Source of the DNA: CAVQFB01 sp963711675
Lineage (GTDB): Bacteria; Acidobacteriota; Terriglobia; Terriglobales; Acidobacteriaceae
Direction: 5' to 3'
Assembly (NCBI GenBank): GCA_963711675.1
Contig: CAVQFB010000003.1
Location: 62,001-126,000, forward strand
DNA length: 64,000 nucleotides
Below the pieces are notes generated by a model. It did not search any database. It worked only from the letters and a program-made list of their open reading frames with translations, and was not told the DNA's origin. Below, one piece after another: positions 1 to 10,106 of this stretch (its first letter is position 1; the number at the start of each line of letters is the position of its first letter). A program made the position numbers and the translations under genes.

Positions 1-287
1 AGCGCTGCCAATAACACTGAAACCATCACCCTCAACCTGATACGACCGGCACTCTGAGCGGCAATGGCACCGACAGTGTCTCAGGCAATTTCATATTGTC
101 CGGCACTACGGTGGGGAACGCTTACTCGGCAACCATCACGCCGACGCCCAGCGTGGGCGGTTCGATCTTCGGCTACTTCGATCCTCAGTTAGGAGCAAAG
201 GGCTCGATTCTCTTGACCAGCTTCCAGGGCGGAGAGCAGGGAACTGCTGAAACCGCCTGCAACCGGACTGACGGGAATTGGTCTTCG
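1..287 (+). pseudogene. 3' remnant of a secreted hypothetical protein
   Basis: The first 40 bases and bases 48-287 read as Gly/Ser/Thr-rich sequence in two different frames. The second part contains GTLSGNGTDSVSG and, later, FGYFDPQLGAKGSILLTSF. This texture is typical of acidobacterial secreted beta-rich repeat proteins. The frame break near base 40 and the loss of recognisable sequence after about base 290 suggest a degraded or truncated gene that began upstream of the window. No function can be assigned. Confidence 0.28.
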
Positions 288-335
288 CGGTGCATGGGGT
301 TCATCCACGGTTTCTTGAGGTCGGACGACAGAGAA

Positions 336-737
336 CTACAGGAACGGTTCACGTACGGCAGAACTGGCCAGACTATTCGCCTCAGTGTTGTTCTCGCGAG
401 GGATGTGCGATATAGAGAAATGGAACGAGCGAGCCAACTTGCGACAGATCCAGTTCAGGGAATACAGGCGCGGGCTGCGGCAACTATATTCGCCCCTCAT
501 TTGCCTGACCACGACTTGGGAGTCAGAGTAGACGTGAAGGGTCTTGGCTCTCAGACTCAAAGCACATTGCAGAGCTTCAAGCAGAGCAACATATTCGGCG
601 ACATTGTTATCTTGTCGCCCAATCGACTTCGCAATTCTGATCTTGCCGTCCTGGGCACCATCCATCACCACCCCAATACCGGAAGGACCAGGATTCCCCA
701 GAGAGCCGCCATCTATATAGGCTACGAGATTTGACAT
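336..737 (-). CDS. RNase HI-like (RnhA family) protein
   Basis: This is a 133-residue single-domain protein of the short bacterial/archaeal RNase HI-like family, which cleaves RNA in RNA-DNA hybrids. The first catalytic Asp sits in YIDGGSLGNPG (about residue 9), the Glu in VAEYVALLEAL (about 48) and the second Asp in VYSDSQVVV (about 72). The C-terminal N-x-x-A-D motif is present as NTEANSLAS, so the fourth carboxylate is replaced by Asn. In E. coli RNase HI the equivalent position tolerates Asn, so activity is not excluded. Start is ATG. It stands alone between a degraded gene and a 900-base gene-poor stretch. Confidence 0.85.
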   Translation of the reverse strand: MSNLVAYIDGGSLGNPGPSGIGVVMDGAQDGKIRIAKSIGRQDNNVAEYVALLEALQCALSLRAKTLHVYSDSQVVVRQMRGEYSCRSPRLYSLNWICRKLARSFHFSISHIPRENNTEANSLASSAVREPFL

Positions 738-739
738 CG

Positions 740-1440
740 GGTCCGTCTGCTACAGCCAACATGCGATAGGTTGTTCCCACAGTCAAGATGTTTAACTGGT
801 TCCTCTGCAACACTGACGCGATTTCCACGAAGTTGTGCAAGGCTCTGTGGAAAACAAGGACTACCTGATGCTAAGTTCGTTAAGCGTGGGTATTTCAACG
901 GATTGCACTTCTCAATGTGCAGGTCAACACACGTCGACACTGCACCGAAAAGGGGCATTGACAAGGATCAACCAACCGTTTAACTTTCGCCCCGTCGACG
1001 ATCGAAAGGATTGGTTCAAATAACATTAGCCAGTCCGAAGTAGATTGGGTGATCAGCTCGGGAGGGTAACCTGCTGGGCGACCAGACCTGAAAAAACCGA
1101 CGGCTCTGCGAGGAGAAGTTGGGGTTTGGGACTGCGAAAGCAGTGATCGCATCAAAGGGCTGTGACGGTGCATGCTCCACGTTGTTGGCTTCCTCGCAGG
1201 AGCTGGCGGCTAGAGCGTAACCAATGTCACAGCCTTTTCAATTTGGTTTTCCTTTCCTATCGTCCTTCTTGATCTTCTCCAGGTGATTGCGGAATTGGGT
1301 CTCGGTCGCGCACCAGTGGAGGAGTACGTAACGGAAGCTTCGCCGTCCCCTTGATCTTCTAATCTTCGTCTCGAGGCGAAGCTGCAATTGCCCCGCGAAC
1401 TCATTTGACTTGCCCCGCGACCCGCCATTGCATTCCTGCG
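740..1440. other. Gene-poor stretch
   Basis: No reading frame here has recognisable protein sequence on either strand, and no clear hairpin or repeat was seen. It separates the RNase H-like gene from the kinase-like remnant at 1441. It may be decayed coding sequence. Confidence 0.4.
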
Positions 1441-1485
1441 ATGATTAGCCAGACCATCTCTCACTACCGCATCATTGAGACAATA
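1441..1485 (+). pseudogene. N-terminal remnant of a Ser/Thr protein kinase
   Basis: An ATG opens the peptide MISQTISHYRIIETI, which matches the way acidobacterial PknB-type kinases commonly begin (MxGQTISHYRIIEKLG). The glycine-rich loop expected next is missing, and the frame loses similarity after about 15 codons. No kinase catalytic motif (HRD, DFG) was found downstream before the next gene at 1666. This is read as the stub of a deleted kinase gene. The match is short, so chance similarity remains possible. Confidence 0.3.
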
Positions 1486-1665
1486 CGCCTTCAGGAGCCC
1501 GCCGCAAGAAAGAAGTTCAGAGGTGGCGCGCTGGCCGCCAGCGATGGCGCCGTGCACCGTCCCGTGGTGTCCGCTGAAATCCGTCGCTTCTGGCGACTGA
1601 CGTAAGGAAGATTTCCACCTAGGCAAGGTGTATCGTTAAACGGTGGTCAAGGGCACATTCGCGAA

Positions 1666-2583
1666 ATGATGAAAAAGCTCCGATTCCTGGTATCGCTTCA
1701 CACCCGCGAGAACGATTTCCAAGTGGCACAAGCCCAATCCGCAGAAGATACCGCGCGCAAACTGGGGAGCGATGCGGAGATCATGTTTGCCGATAACGAC
1801 GCGGTGAATCAGAGCACGCAACTTCTAAAGGCAATCCAAAGCCCGGTTGAGTCCCGGCCCGATGCGATTGTGGTGGAACCGGTTGGGGGCACGGCGCTGC
1901 CTCAGGTGGCCCGGGCCGCCAGTGCCGCCGGAATCGGTTGGGCGGTCCTGAACCGGAGGCCGGATTACTTGTCGGATCTTCGCACGGCGGCAACCGCACC
2001 AATCTTTGCTGTCAGTTCTGATCACTTCGAGATTGGCCGGATACAAGGAAGACAATTCGCTGCGTTGCTGCCCGGAGGCGGTTCTGTTCTGTACATTGAA
2101 GGACCTTCGCATAGTTCCTCGGCGCAGGAACGTAAGTCCGGAATGCTGGAGACGAAACCGTCGAACATTCAAGTGGCGATGCTGAAGGCACAGTGGACAG
2201 AGGAAAGTGCCGGGCGGGCGGTGCGGTCTTGGCTGAAACTGGCGACTTCACAAAGCGCGTCAATTAAACTGGTCGGCGCGCAGGATGATTCGATGGCCAT
2301 AGGCGCTCGCAAAGCTTTTCAGGAGATTACCAACGAAGCAGAGCGTTCGCGATGGCTGAGCTTACCGTTTACCGGATGTGATGGTCAGCCGGCGACGGGC
2401 GAAGCCTGGGTACGCGAGAAATGGCTCACGGCGACGATTCACATTCCACCGCTTACGGGGCAGGCGATGGAGATTCTCGCAAAAGCAATTCAGGACGGAA
2501 CCCAACCGCCGGAACATTCCTTGACCACGTCATTCTCGATTCCTCCCCTCGAATCATTGGTTCCGCAGAATTCGCGAAGCTGA
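1666..2583 (+). CDS. Sugar-binding-protein-like (periplasmic-binding protein type 1) without signal peptide
   Basis: The 305-residue product has the Peripla_BP_4 (RbsB-like) fold pattern. It opens with a strand KLRFLVSLHT, followed by a helix and DAEIMFADNDAVNQSTQ. Then come PDAIVVEPVGG (about 65-75), SSDHFEIGRIQGRQF (about 117-131), GGSVLYIEGP and VGAQDDSMAIGARKAF (about 203-218). Family members bind monosaccharides for ABC import, but this one begins directly with the first strand (MMKKLRF) and has no signal peptide or HTH domain. It may be a cytoplasmic sugar sensor, or it may have lost its export signal. No permease or ATPase gene is adjacent. The downstream alpha-galactosidase and GatZ genes suggest a hexose ligand. 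Confidence 0.8.
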   Translation: MMKKLRFLVSLHTRENDFQVAQAQSAEDTARKLGSDAEIMFADNDAVNQSTQLLKAIQSPVESRPDAIVVEPVGGTALPQVARAASAAGIGWAVLNRRPDYLSDLRTAATAPIFAVSSDHFEIGRIQGRQFAALLPGGGSVLYIEGPSHSSSAQERKSGMLETKPSNIQVAMLKAQWTEESAGRAVRSWLKLATSQSASIKLVGAQDDSMAIGARKAFQEITNEAERSRWLSLPFTGCDGQPATGEAWVREKWLTATIHIPPLTGQAMEILAKAIQDGTQPPEHSLTTSFSIPPLESLVPQNSRS

Positions 2584-2914
2584 GGAACAACGTTGGGAGT
2601 GACGGGTGGGCGCTGGCCCCGAAAACTTGAAGGGCCCAAAAAATCTGTCGCGAACTCTTGAGGCACGTCCACGGACTTTGAGGTCGGACGACAAAACGCT
2701 AGCCGCAACGGCCTTCACGACCGGTTGGGACTAATAACTAAGGAGGCTGGCGAAGTTGGCCAAGTACACTGCAAGCCTCTGACTGATGCATGGATCATCA
2801 GTGGACTACTGTCGCCTGTCGTAGCGGCAATCATGTCTGAAATCCTTTCGCGGCGAGACAACTCGAATGACCTTGTTCGATGACTGCCCTTCAAGTGCAA
2901 CTGACCGAACACGC
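2584..2914. other. Intergenic region between convergent genes
   Basis: This 331-base gap lies between the 3' ends of the binding-protein gene and gatZ. No coding sequence or perfect long hairpin was recognised. Confidence 0.4.
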
Positions 2915-4231
2915 TCAAGCGCGACACGCCGCGGCATAGATGCGCAGGACGGTCTGGATGTGTTCCTGAATCATATCTTCGGCATGCGCTCGGGGACGTC
3001 CTGAGCGGATCGCTTCGTATTGCAATGGCAGGTGCTGGCTCAGCAACGTCAGAGGCGGGGGTGAAGCATCGATGTTTGCGCGAAGTTGCGCCAGCTCTTG
3101 CTGAACCGTGGCATCACCCCAGTAGTACCGGCATCGGTCACTGTAGCTGTAGATCCGGGCCAGACGCATTTCGTCCGCACTCCCGTGATAGTACGAACGC
3201 CAGTAGGTAGGATTGCGCAACATGGAGGCTTCGAGCGCCTCCCTGACCTGGGAGAGACGAACTCCCTTCTGCCGCGCAAGCAATTCTCGTTCAATCGCGC
3301 TCAAGGCGAAGACCGCCTCCCGGAAAGCGAATGTCAGCCATGGCCCCACTTTCAAGATCGCGAAATGATCCTCCACCATCCGTGCAAGAGCTGCAGGCTC
3401 CTGGTAGTCCGTGGAATGCGCCTCGTAGACGAGAGCAGGATGTTTCGGCAAGGCGGACGAAAGTGCCCTCGCCTTCTTCTGGTCATAGTCGAAAATCACG
3501 TTTTCGCCGAACTCCACTCCGGGCTGCACCACCATGGCAATCACTCTGTCCCACGCAGGAGTCACTTTCTGCTTAGCGAAGGCCGTGCGGAAGAGTTCCA
3601 AGGTGTGAGGAATCCGGTCGGCCGGCGACACCGCGGGAGGCGCTCCCGGAAGCGATTCACCCCCCGGAGCCGGAACCTCGGTGCCGATTACGTAAAGGAG
3701 AGGCGAAGAGCCCGCCGGCAAGTCTTCAAATGCAGTTTCGGCAGCACGACAGAGGATGGCGGCTCGTTGCGCGACGGTACTTTCGTCCAGGCCACCCTTG
3801 ATGTCATCGGCACACGCCATACTTGCATCGAGATGAATCTTCTTGTATCCGGCGAGTACGCACGCGCGCACCAGTTCACAGGCGTTGCGCATCGCCATTT
3901 CCGAGGCCTGTTCTCGCCAAGGGTACGGACCCAGATGGTCGCCACCCAGCAACACTCGTTCCCGGGGAAGTCCCGCATGTTGCGCTGCGGAGTGAATAAA
4001 CTCGGCGAACTGGGCAGGAATTTGTCCGGTGTAACCGCCCAATTGATTCACCTGGCTCGATGTGGACTCGATGTGTAGAACTGATTCATCCTCGGCGGCC
4101 TGCTGAACGGCTGCCGCGATGACGCTGGGGTGAGCCGAGCAGACGGCGTACACACCCACTTTCTCGGAGCACCGATTGCGACGGATGAGCTCCTGCAATC
4201 GCTCGCTTGCGCTCTTGGGGTGAGGTTCCAC
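2915..4231 (-). CDS. GatZ/KbaZ-type tagatose-bisphosphate aldolase subunit (or 4-epimerase homologue)
   Basis: About 438 residues from a proposed GTG start at 4231. The family-typical opening ERLQELIRRNRCSEKVGVYAVCSAHP is followed by LHIESTSSQVNQLGGYTG, LLGGDHLGPYPW, KIHLDASMACADD and YVIGTEVPAPGG. PF08013 proteins support class II tagatose-1,6-bisphosphate aldolase (GatY/KbaY) in galactitol and galactosamine breakdown, and some relatives act as C4 epimerases on ketohexoses or their phosphates. No gatY/kbaY lies in this window. The frame continues upstream into the alpha-galactosidase gene only because of a one-base insertion there; the proposed start is 11 bases past the alpha-galactosidase stop. 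It acts in the cytoplasm, unlike its secreted neighbour. Confidence 0.85.
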   Translation of the reverse strand: MEPHPKSASERLQELIRRNRCSEKVGVYAVCSAHPSVIAAAVQQAAEDESVLHIESTSSQVNQLGGYTGQIPAQFAEFIHSAAQHAGLPRERVLLGGDHLGPYPWREQASEMAMRNACELVRACVLAGYKKIHLDASMACADDIKGGLDESTVAQRAAILCRAAETAFEDLPAGSSPLLYVIGTEVPAPGGESLPGAPPAVSPADRIPHTLELFRTAFAKQKVTPAWDRVIAMVVQPGVEFGENVIFDYDQKKARALSSALPKHPALVYEAHSTDYQEPAALARMVEDHFAILKVGPWLTFAFREAVFALSAIERELLARQKGVRLSQVREALEASMLRNPTYWRSYYHGSADEMRLARIYSYSDRCRYYWGDATVQQELAQLRANIDASPPPLTLLSQHLPLQYEAIRSGRPRAHAEDMIQEHIQTVLRIYAAACRA

Positions 4232-4242
4232 GGTTGGAGGTG

Positions 4243-6343
4243 TTACTCGGGCTGAGCCTCGAGGAGTAGATGTTTGTCGAAATCGGCGGAAATCATGGCC
4301 TGGGGGCCGTGTACCTTTCCGAGAGTCTCTGTTGTTTATATAATCCACAATGCGGTAAGTGCGATGCTGCAAGCCACGCAATTGAATCGGCCCACTCCAG
4401 TGGCGAGCGAAGAACGCATAGTACATTTCCCCGTCTTTGCGGACAACGTGAGCCTCTGGCCGATCAAACCCGATGTCATAAAGATCTCCGAGATACTCGC
4501 CGCGCGAGAGCATTTTGTCCTTGTAAATTTCCAGCCATTTCTCGAACACCCTCTGACGCTCCGGGGTTAGGTCCGACTTGCTGTGCTTTTGGACGAGATT
4601 CGGGAGCACGAATTGCGTACCCACGACTCCGCCCACACCCACGGTAGAAGCGAAATCAATCGCCCCGTCGCTCAATTCGACGTGGTCGCCAAAATAGGGC
4701 ACGTTGTCGCCCATGAGCGCCTTCAGCGTCTTGCCCTTGGAGCGGATCTGAAACGAACTTTCCGGATCGGATGCCACCGACATATTGAAATGCGGCATAG
4801 TGAAAAACGAGTAGGCTGTGCCGCAAGGACAAAACTCGACCAAGGCGTCAGGTTTCACACTGCGGGCGGTTTCGTACAGCTCACGAAAGAAATCAGGCAG
4901 GGCTTCAACCGAGTCCTCGGGGCGTTTGTGGTGGTGCGCGGGATTGTAGCAGGGAGGAACGGCGTTCATGTGCTGGCCATCCAGCTTCAGGCCATCGAAT
5001 CCCCACTCACCCAGGATCTTTCGAACCAGAGCTTTGTGGTATTCCACAACCCCTCGGTCGGCTGGACACGTATAAAACGAGTTCCACCAGGAAATCTTCC
5101 GCTTTGATCCATCACGATTCAGCAGAACGAAATCGGAGTGGTCTTTAAGTAGTTGCGAATCCGGGGCGGCGCTCAGCGGTGACCACCACAGTTGCGCTTT
5201 GAAACCCTCTTCATGGATGCGATCGACAAGGGCTTTCATGTCGGCATCGCCATGCGGAAACTTCTTGGGGTCGAGTGCCCAATCGCCGTAGTTGTTCTGC
5301 CAACCATCGTCCAGAGTGACCCAGGAGAAGCCCATTTTCTTAACCGTCGGAAGCGTGTCATACACCTGCTTGAGCTGGACCGAGCGGCCGTAGCCCCAGG
5401 CACACCAGATCGGGCCAAACGCACTGTCGGGCGCCGAGGCCATTTGAAATCCCTGCCGCATCATGAGGCGTCGATATTCGGTGAGCGTACGGAAGTAGTC
5501 TCCCTGATGCACAGAGACAAATGTGCGAAGGGTATGGAAGCTCTCCCCTGGTTCCAGCGTTCGCTCCCGAGTCGAGCGGACGGCCAGGCGAGCATGACGC
5601 GCGTCGGGCATGGAAACGGGAAGCGATATGAGCCGCGGCCCAGGTTCAACGTGACCTACGGCGAGACCCGCGTCTTTGCGCCATACGTCAACAGTGGGAG
5701 TGCCGCCGCCGTAGTCGCTGGCATTCATTCCGAGATAATTTTCCTGCCGGAAGCCGGCCCGCAAGGGAAGCACCCAATCCGGCCGCTTCTCGTACGAGCC
5801 ACTCTGGTACGACCAGAACGCGGGCCCTCGCACGGAAGCAGATGAAGTCAGCAAATATTGATGGTTGGTCCAACCGCGAATTATGAGTGGACTTGCGCCT
5901 TGATTCGAGTACTCAACGTCAAAGATGGCGATGGACGGGAAATCGGCGTATATCGTGACTGCAATCTTCTTGCGCAAGTCTTTGGACTGGCCAGTGAGCG
6001 ACAGCCGCTCGCCCGCGCCAAGAGCGTCAGATACATGCTCCCGGCGGCTTGAACTCAGCGCGAAGTCGCTCCAAGTGCGATCCACGCCGGTGACCGTTTC
6101 CGATGCAGAAAACGGAGTCAAGAGTTTTGCCTTTGGGCCGAACAACGCGACTACCCGGCTCCGCAAGTTGTGGTCGAATTCGAGTCGCAAGGCTGAGCTT
6201 TGGATCTGAAGATCAGCTGCACCGTTGCCAGCAACTGCTGGGACAAATCTTTGGCCGGTATTGTTTTGCCCTGAGTTCCAGCCAGGCAACGCAAAGGCAA
6301 GCAGAACGCAGCACGTTAGAGCGATGGCCCGCGTGCGCTTCAT
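4243..6343 (-). CDS. Secreted alpha-galactosidase-like glycosidase (GH36/melibiase), frameshifted near the 3' end
   Basis: The ATG at 6343 opens a signal peptide (MKRTRAIALTCCVLLAFALPG). An N-terminal beta-sandwich precedes a TIM barrel with WVTLDDGWQ (about residue 340). GFDGLKLDG carries the expected nucleophile Asp (about 455), and SVASDPESS the acid/base Asp (about 526). Near 4319-4325 one extra base shifts the frame. The correct continuation is GKVHGPQAMISADF, ending LLLEAQPE with a stop at 4243-4245. Without that correction the frame runs into GatZ and simulates a 1210-residue fusion. The product probably releases galactose from alpha-galactosides outside the cytoplasm, feeding the neighbouring sugar genes. 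Confidence 0.85.
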
Positions 6344-6402
6344 CGTCGACGGATACCACCGATCATGTTGGATGGGACGCTTCACAAGGGCGAATTTTAC
6401 AC

Positions 6403-6431
6403 TTGACACTCCTGAAAAGCGAAAGTAAAAG
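6403..6431 (+). promoter_or_regulatory. Candidate sigma-70 promoter for the TonB receptor gene
   Basis: A perfect TTGACA (6403-6408) is followed after 17 bases by TAAAAG (6426-6431), about 55 bases upstream of the proposed receptor start at 6486. The region is shared with the divergent alpha-galactosidase gene. The -10 box is only a partial match. Confidence 0.32.
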
Positions 6432-6485
6432 TTATTAAACGTAAGTATACGAAAGCTTCCGTGTGATCTTCGCGGGAGGCCCTCC

Positions 6486-9400
6486 ATGCGAGTTCCTGGT
6501 ATTGAGTATTTGCTGGTCCGCGTTCTCTTGGTTTCAGCCATTTGCATTCTTCTCCTTCTCCAGCCGGCGCTACTTCGGACAGGCGAGCTATCAGGCCCAG
6601 ATTCGCGGTGTCGTGTCCGATGCGACCGGGCGCGTTGTGCCGAATGCGACGGTCACAATTATTGAGGTCGGAACCAACATTTCGCAGAGTGCAAAGACCG
6701 GCCAGCTCCGGTGACTACATCTTGCGGGCGTTGCGGCCCTCCACCTACATCGTGAAAGTGGCAGCCCAGGCTTTCAGACCGTGGAGCAAAAGGGAGTGGT
6801 TCTGGCGGTGGACCAGGCGACGAGCTTGAACTTCACCCTGCACCCGCAGGCACATCCACAACGATCCAAGTGACGGAGGCAGCGCCGCTGCTGGACACCG
6901 AAAGCTCCGCTCTAGGGACGGATGTTACCAACCAGTACGTGAAGGAGATTCCGCTGCTGAACCGCAATTTCTTCGGCCTGGTCTTCTTGAATGCCGGAGT
7001 GAGTGAAGCTGCAGGTTCGGGAATGGCCGACAACTATCCCGCCGGTACGAATTTCGTCTCCAACGGCCAGCGCAACGCCACGGCGGAAGATTCGCATGGA
7101 CGGCGCGTTGATCAGTGCCCCGGAACAGGGCGAAGGGTGGAAACTCGAACGTTTTTTACGAACCCTCGGTGGAAGCGGTGCAGGAATTCAAGGTCCAGAG
7201 CAACAGCTTTTCCGCGGAGTTCGGCAGTAACGGCGGCACAGTGGTGAACATGGCATTGAAAAGCGGAACCAATGCTTTTCATGGCAGCGCCTGGTGGTTT
7301 GGCCAAAACGGCGTACTCGACGCCAATGATTTCTTCAGCAATCAGGCTGGGCTGCCCCGGCCGGACCACTCCCGCAATCAGTACGGATTCTCCTTGGGGG
7401 GGCCGATCCGGAAGAACAAGACTTTCTTCTTCATCGACATGGAGCGCGTTCTCGAAACCGATCCGGTGAATATCGTCGCTACAGTGCCCACTCAAGCAGA
7501 GCGGGCCGGGGACTTCTCGCAAGACTCTTATCACCGATCCGAACAGCGGAGACGTTGTTCCTGACCTGATCTTCAATCCTCATCAGGTCGACGCGAATGG
7601 CGTGCGCACTGCCTTTTACCGGCAATAAGATCGATCAGCAGATTTCAGGATCCGATCGGGCAGAAGGTACTGAATCTTTATCCGGTTCCTAATCAATCAG
7701 GCAATCCCGATGGCACCAACAACTTCCGTGCCAATACCAATTCGTACACAAAGTCCCTGCAGTTCGACGTGAAGCTTGACGAGCAGCTTTCCAACAACAC
7801 CCACCTGGCCGGACGGTACAGCCACGCCCATGCTTCCAACTCCACTCCCACAATCTTTGGCGACGGCGAATTCAATGACGGGATCAATGGGACCACGAGT
7901 GTAGAAAATGGCAGCCTGCAGCATGACTGGACGATTAAGCCCACACTGCTGCTAAGCAGCCGCTTTGCCATCGACTACGTATATGCGCCGGGCTTCAGCA
8001 ATTACCCCAGCGCCACGTCGGTGGGATTTCCCTCGAACTGGACAATGCGAACCCAGGCATTTCGCGGATGCCGGGGATCCTTACGGACTCGCCCTGGACT
8101 TCTCTTTTCGATCAGTGCTGCGCTGACACCAAGTTTGCCCACACTCTGTATTCGTACTCTTCCGCCTTGGCCTGGGTGCAGGCAAGCACAACTTCAAGTT
8201 CGGTGGAGAACAGCGTCTGTTCTTCAATAACTTCCAGCAGCCGTCTTATCCGACCGGCTACTTTCACTTCTCGCAGAGACGTTACCGAGAACGTGATTGG
8301 CGCATTCAATCCGGATCAGGGAAACCCGTTTGCCGATATTCTGGTGGGTACGGGTGATTACGGTGGCATCGCGATTTATCCCGCGGTCGAGAACAAGTCG
8401 AAGGAAACCGGCTTTTATGCGCAGGACGACTGGAGAGTTACATCGAAGCTGACTCTGAACCTCGGTTTGCGTTATGAATGGAGCACACCTTACACCGAGC
8501 GCAACAATCTGCTCCAGTTCAGTAACTTCACGGGAAACAGCGGCGTCATCGTTCAAGGCCTTCCGCTGATTTCGGGGCCATTAAAAGGGACCACTGAATT
8601 CGCGACTTCCAGCAATCGTCACGTACCGATCGACCGCAACAACTGGGCGCCGCGGCTTGGGTTTCGCTTACCAGCTGACTCCCAATACCGTGGTTCGCGG
8701 CGGCGCGGGCATCTATTACGGAATGAACGTCGCCACCAACTTCCAGTATCCCGGCACCGCCTTCCGCAAGGACGGAGTTGTCTATTTCACCAAGGACAAC
8801 TTTCAAACCCAATATGCAACCTTGGAAAACCCCTTTCCAGCGGGACTACCAGCTCCCCAAGGCACCAAGTATGGCGCACTAGCCGATTGGGGTTTTGCCA
8901 ACCTGAACGATCTGGGCACCACTCCGGCCCAAAACGCTGACATCTATCAATGGAGTTTCGGTGTGCAACGGCTCTTGCCCGGACAGTTAGTGGTCTCGGC
9001 AGATTACTCCGCGAATCACAGCACGCATCTTCCCTGGGGGGGAGCTGGCGGGGTCTGTGGTTGCGGAGTCAGCTACACGCGACCGTAACTTCATCCCTTC
9101 GTCCATTCGCCAGCAATACAACACTCAAGACCTCTACAATCAACTTCACAACCCAGTGGCCAATCCGTTTCAACCGTTATTCAGCGGCCCCAATGCAATC
9201 TTCAACGAGCCCGACTCGTTGTATAACAATGCTCAAATCCCGCTCATCAATCTGTTACGTCCATACCCACAATTCGACGGCAACTTTGAAGGACTTCCGC
9301 TACTCGAAGCGGAATCCTTCTACAACGCATTGCAAATACGCTTCGAAAAACGGGCCAGCCACTACATCAGCTTTGAAGGAGGGTACACGTTTGCGAAGGC

Positions 9401-10070
9401 CACCGATGATTCTTCCGCCGGCCGTAACGCATTCGTGGGTTCTCTCGCTTCCGACAATCCGCAGGTACTGGATAATCTGAAAGCGGAGCACTCGATCAGC
9501 GCCAATGACGCGACTCACCGCCTGGCGATGGCGATTATCGCGGATTCTCCGATCGGACGAGGGAGATGGATTGGAACAAACATGAATCCAGTTCTGGACG
9601 GCGTTGTCGGAGGTTGGACGATCTCTACCATTCTGACATTACAGTCCGGTCAGCCGATCGATATCGGTATGTCCCAGCCGACCTTGGATGACGGGAATCA
9701 ACGACCCAACATCATTTGTAACCCAAGCAGCGGCGTCGGTGCCCACCACTCCGCTCTGACCGGACAAAGCACTTTCAATTCGAACTGCTTTGCGAATCCT
9801 GGCTATGAGCAAGCTGGAAACGCACCCCGTTATTTTTCGAACCTCAGGGCAGATGGAATCCACAACCTTGATATCGCGATTGCGAAAACGTTTGTCCCCA
9901 AGGAGGGCATGAAATTGGAAGTCCGCGGCGAGTTCTTCAACTTCTTCAATACACCTCGATTTGCGGTACCCGACACGCTGTATGGCGATTCGACCTTCGG
10001 GCAAATTACCTCAACACTTCCGGGGAGCACGCCCCGCCACGGGCAACTCGGAGTGCGCTTTGAGTTCTAA
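6486..10070 (+). pseudogene. Oar-like TonB-dependent receptor, multiply frameshifted
   Basis: The likely ATG at 6486 follows GGGAGG and opens a hydrophobic signal segment. The family order is intact if frame changes are allowed: carboxypeptidase-regulatory domain (YQAQIRGVVSDATGRVVPNA), plug region (VTEAAPLLDTESSALGT, then EAVQEFKVQSNSFSAEFG, then NQYGFSLGGPIRKNKTFFF), and a beta-barrel ending HGQLGVRFEF. Frame changes are visible near 6575, 6710, 6775, 6850, 7090, 7137, 7523, 7613, 7650, 8045, 8180, 8270, 8660 and 9060. Several fall in short homopolymers. Such receptors import large glycans through the outer membrane. Protein sequence is well kept between breaks, so either very recent inactivation or local sequence error is likely. 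Confidence 0.8.
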
Positions 10071-10106
10071 CGGAGCCCAGGGAAAACGACACAGGGGCAA
10101 ACCCCG

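Noticed and set aside
3086..4078. 330-codon plus-strand frame
   Set aside because: It is antisense to gatZ, whose protein motifs are clear.
2915..6547. A 1210-residue bifunctional alpha-galactosidase/GatZ enzyme starting at 6547
   Set aside because: A signal peptide begins at 6343, the junction reads as nonsense in the joined frame, and a one-base shift gives natural ends for both proteins.
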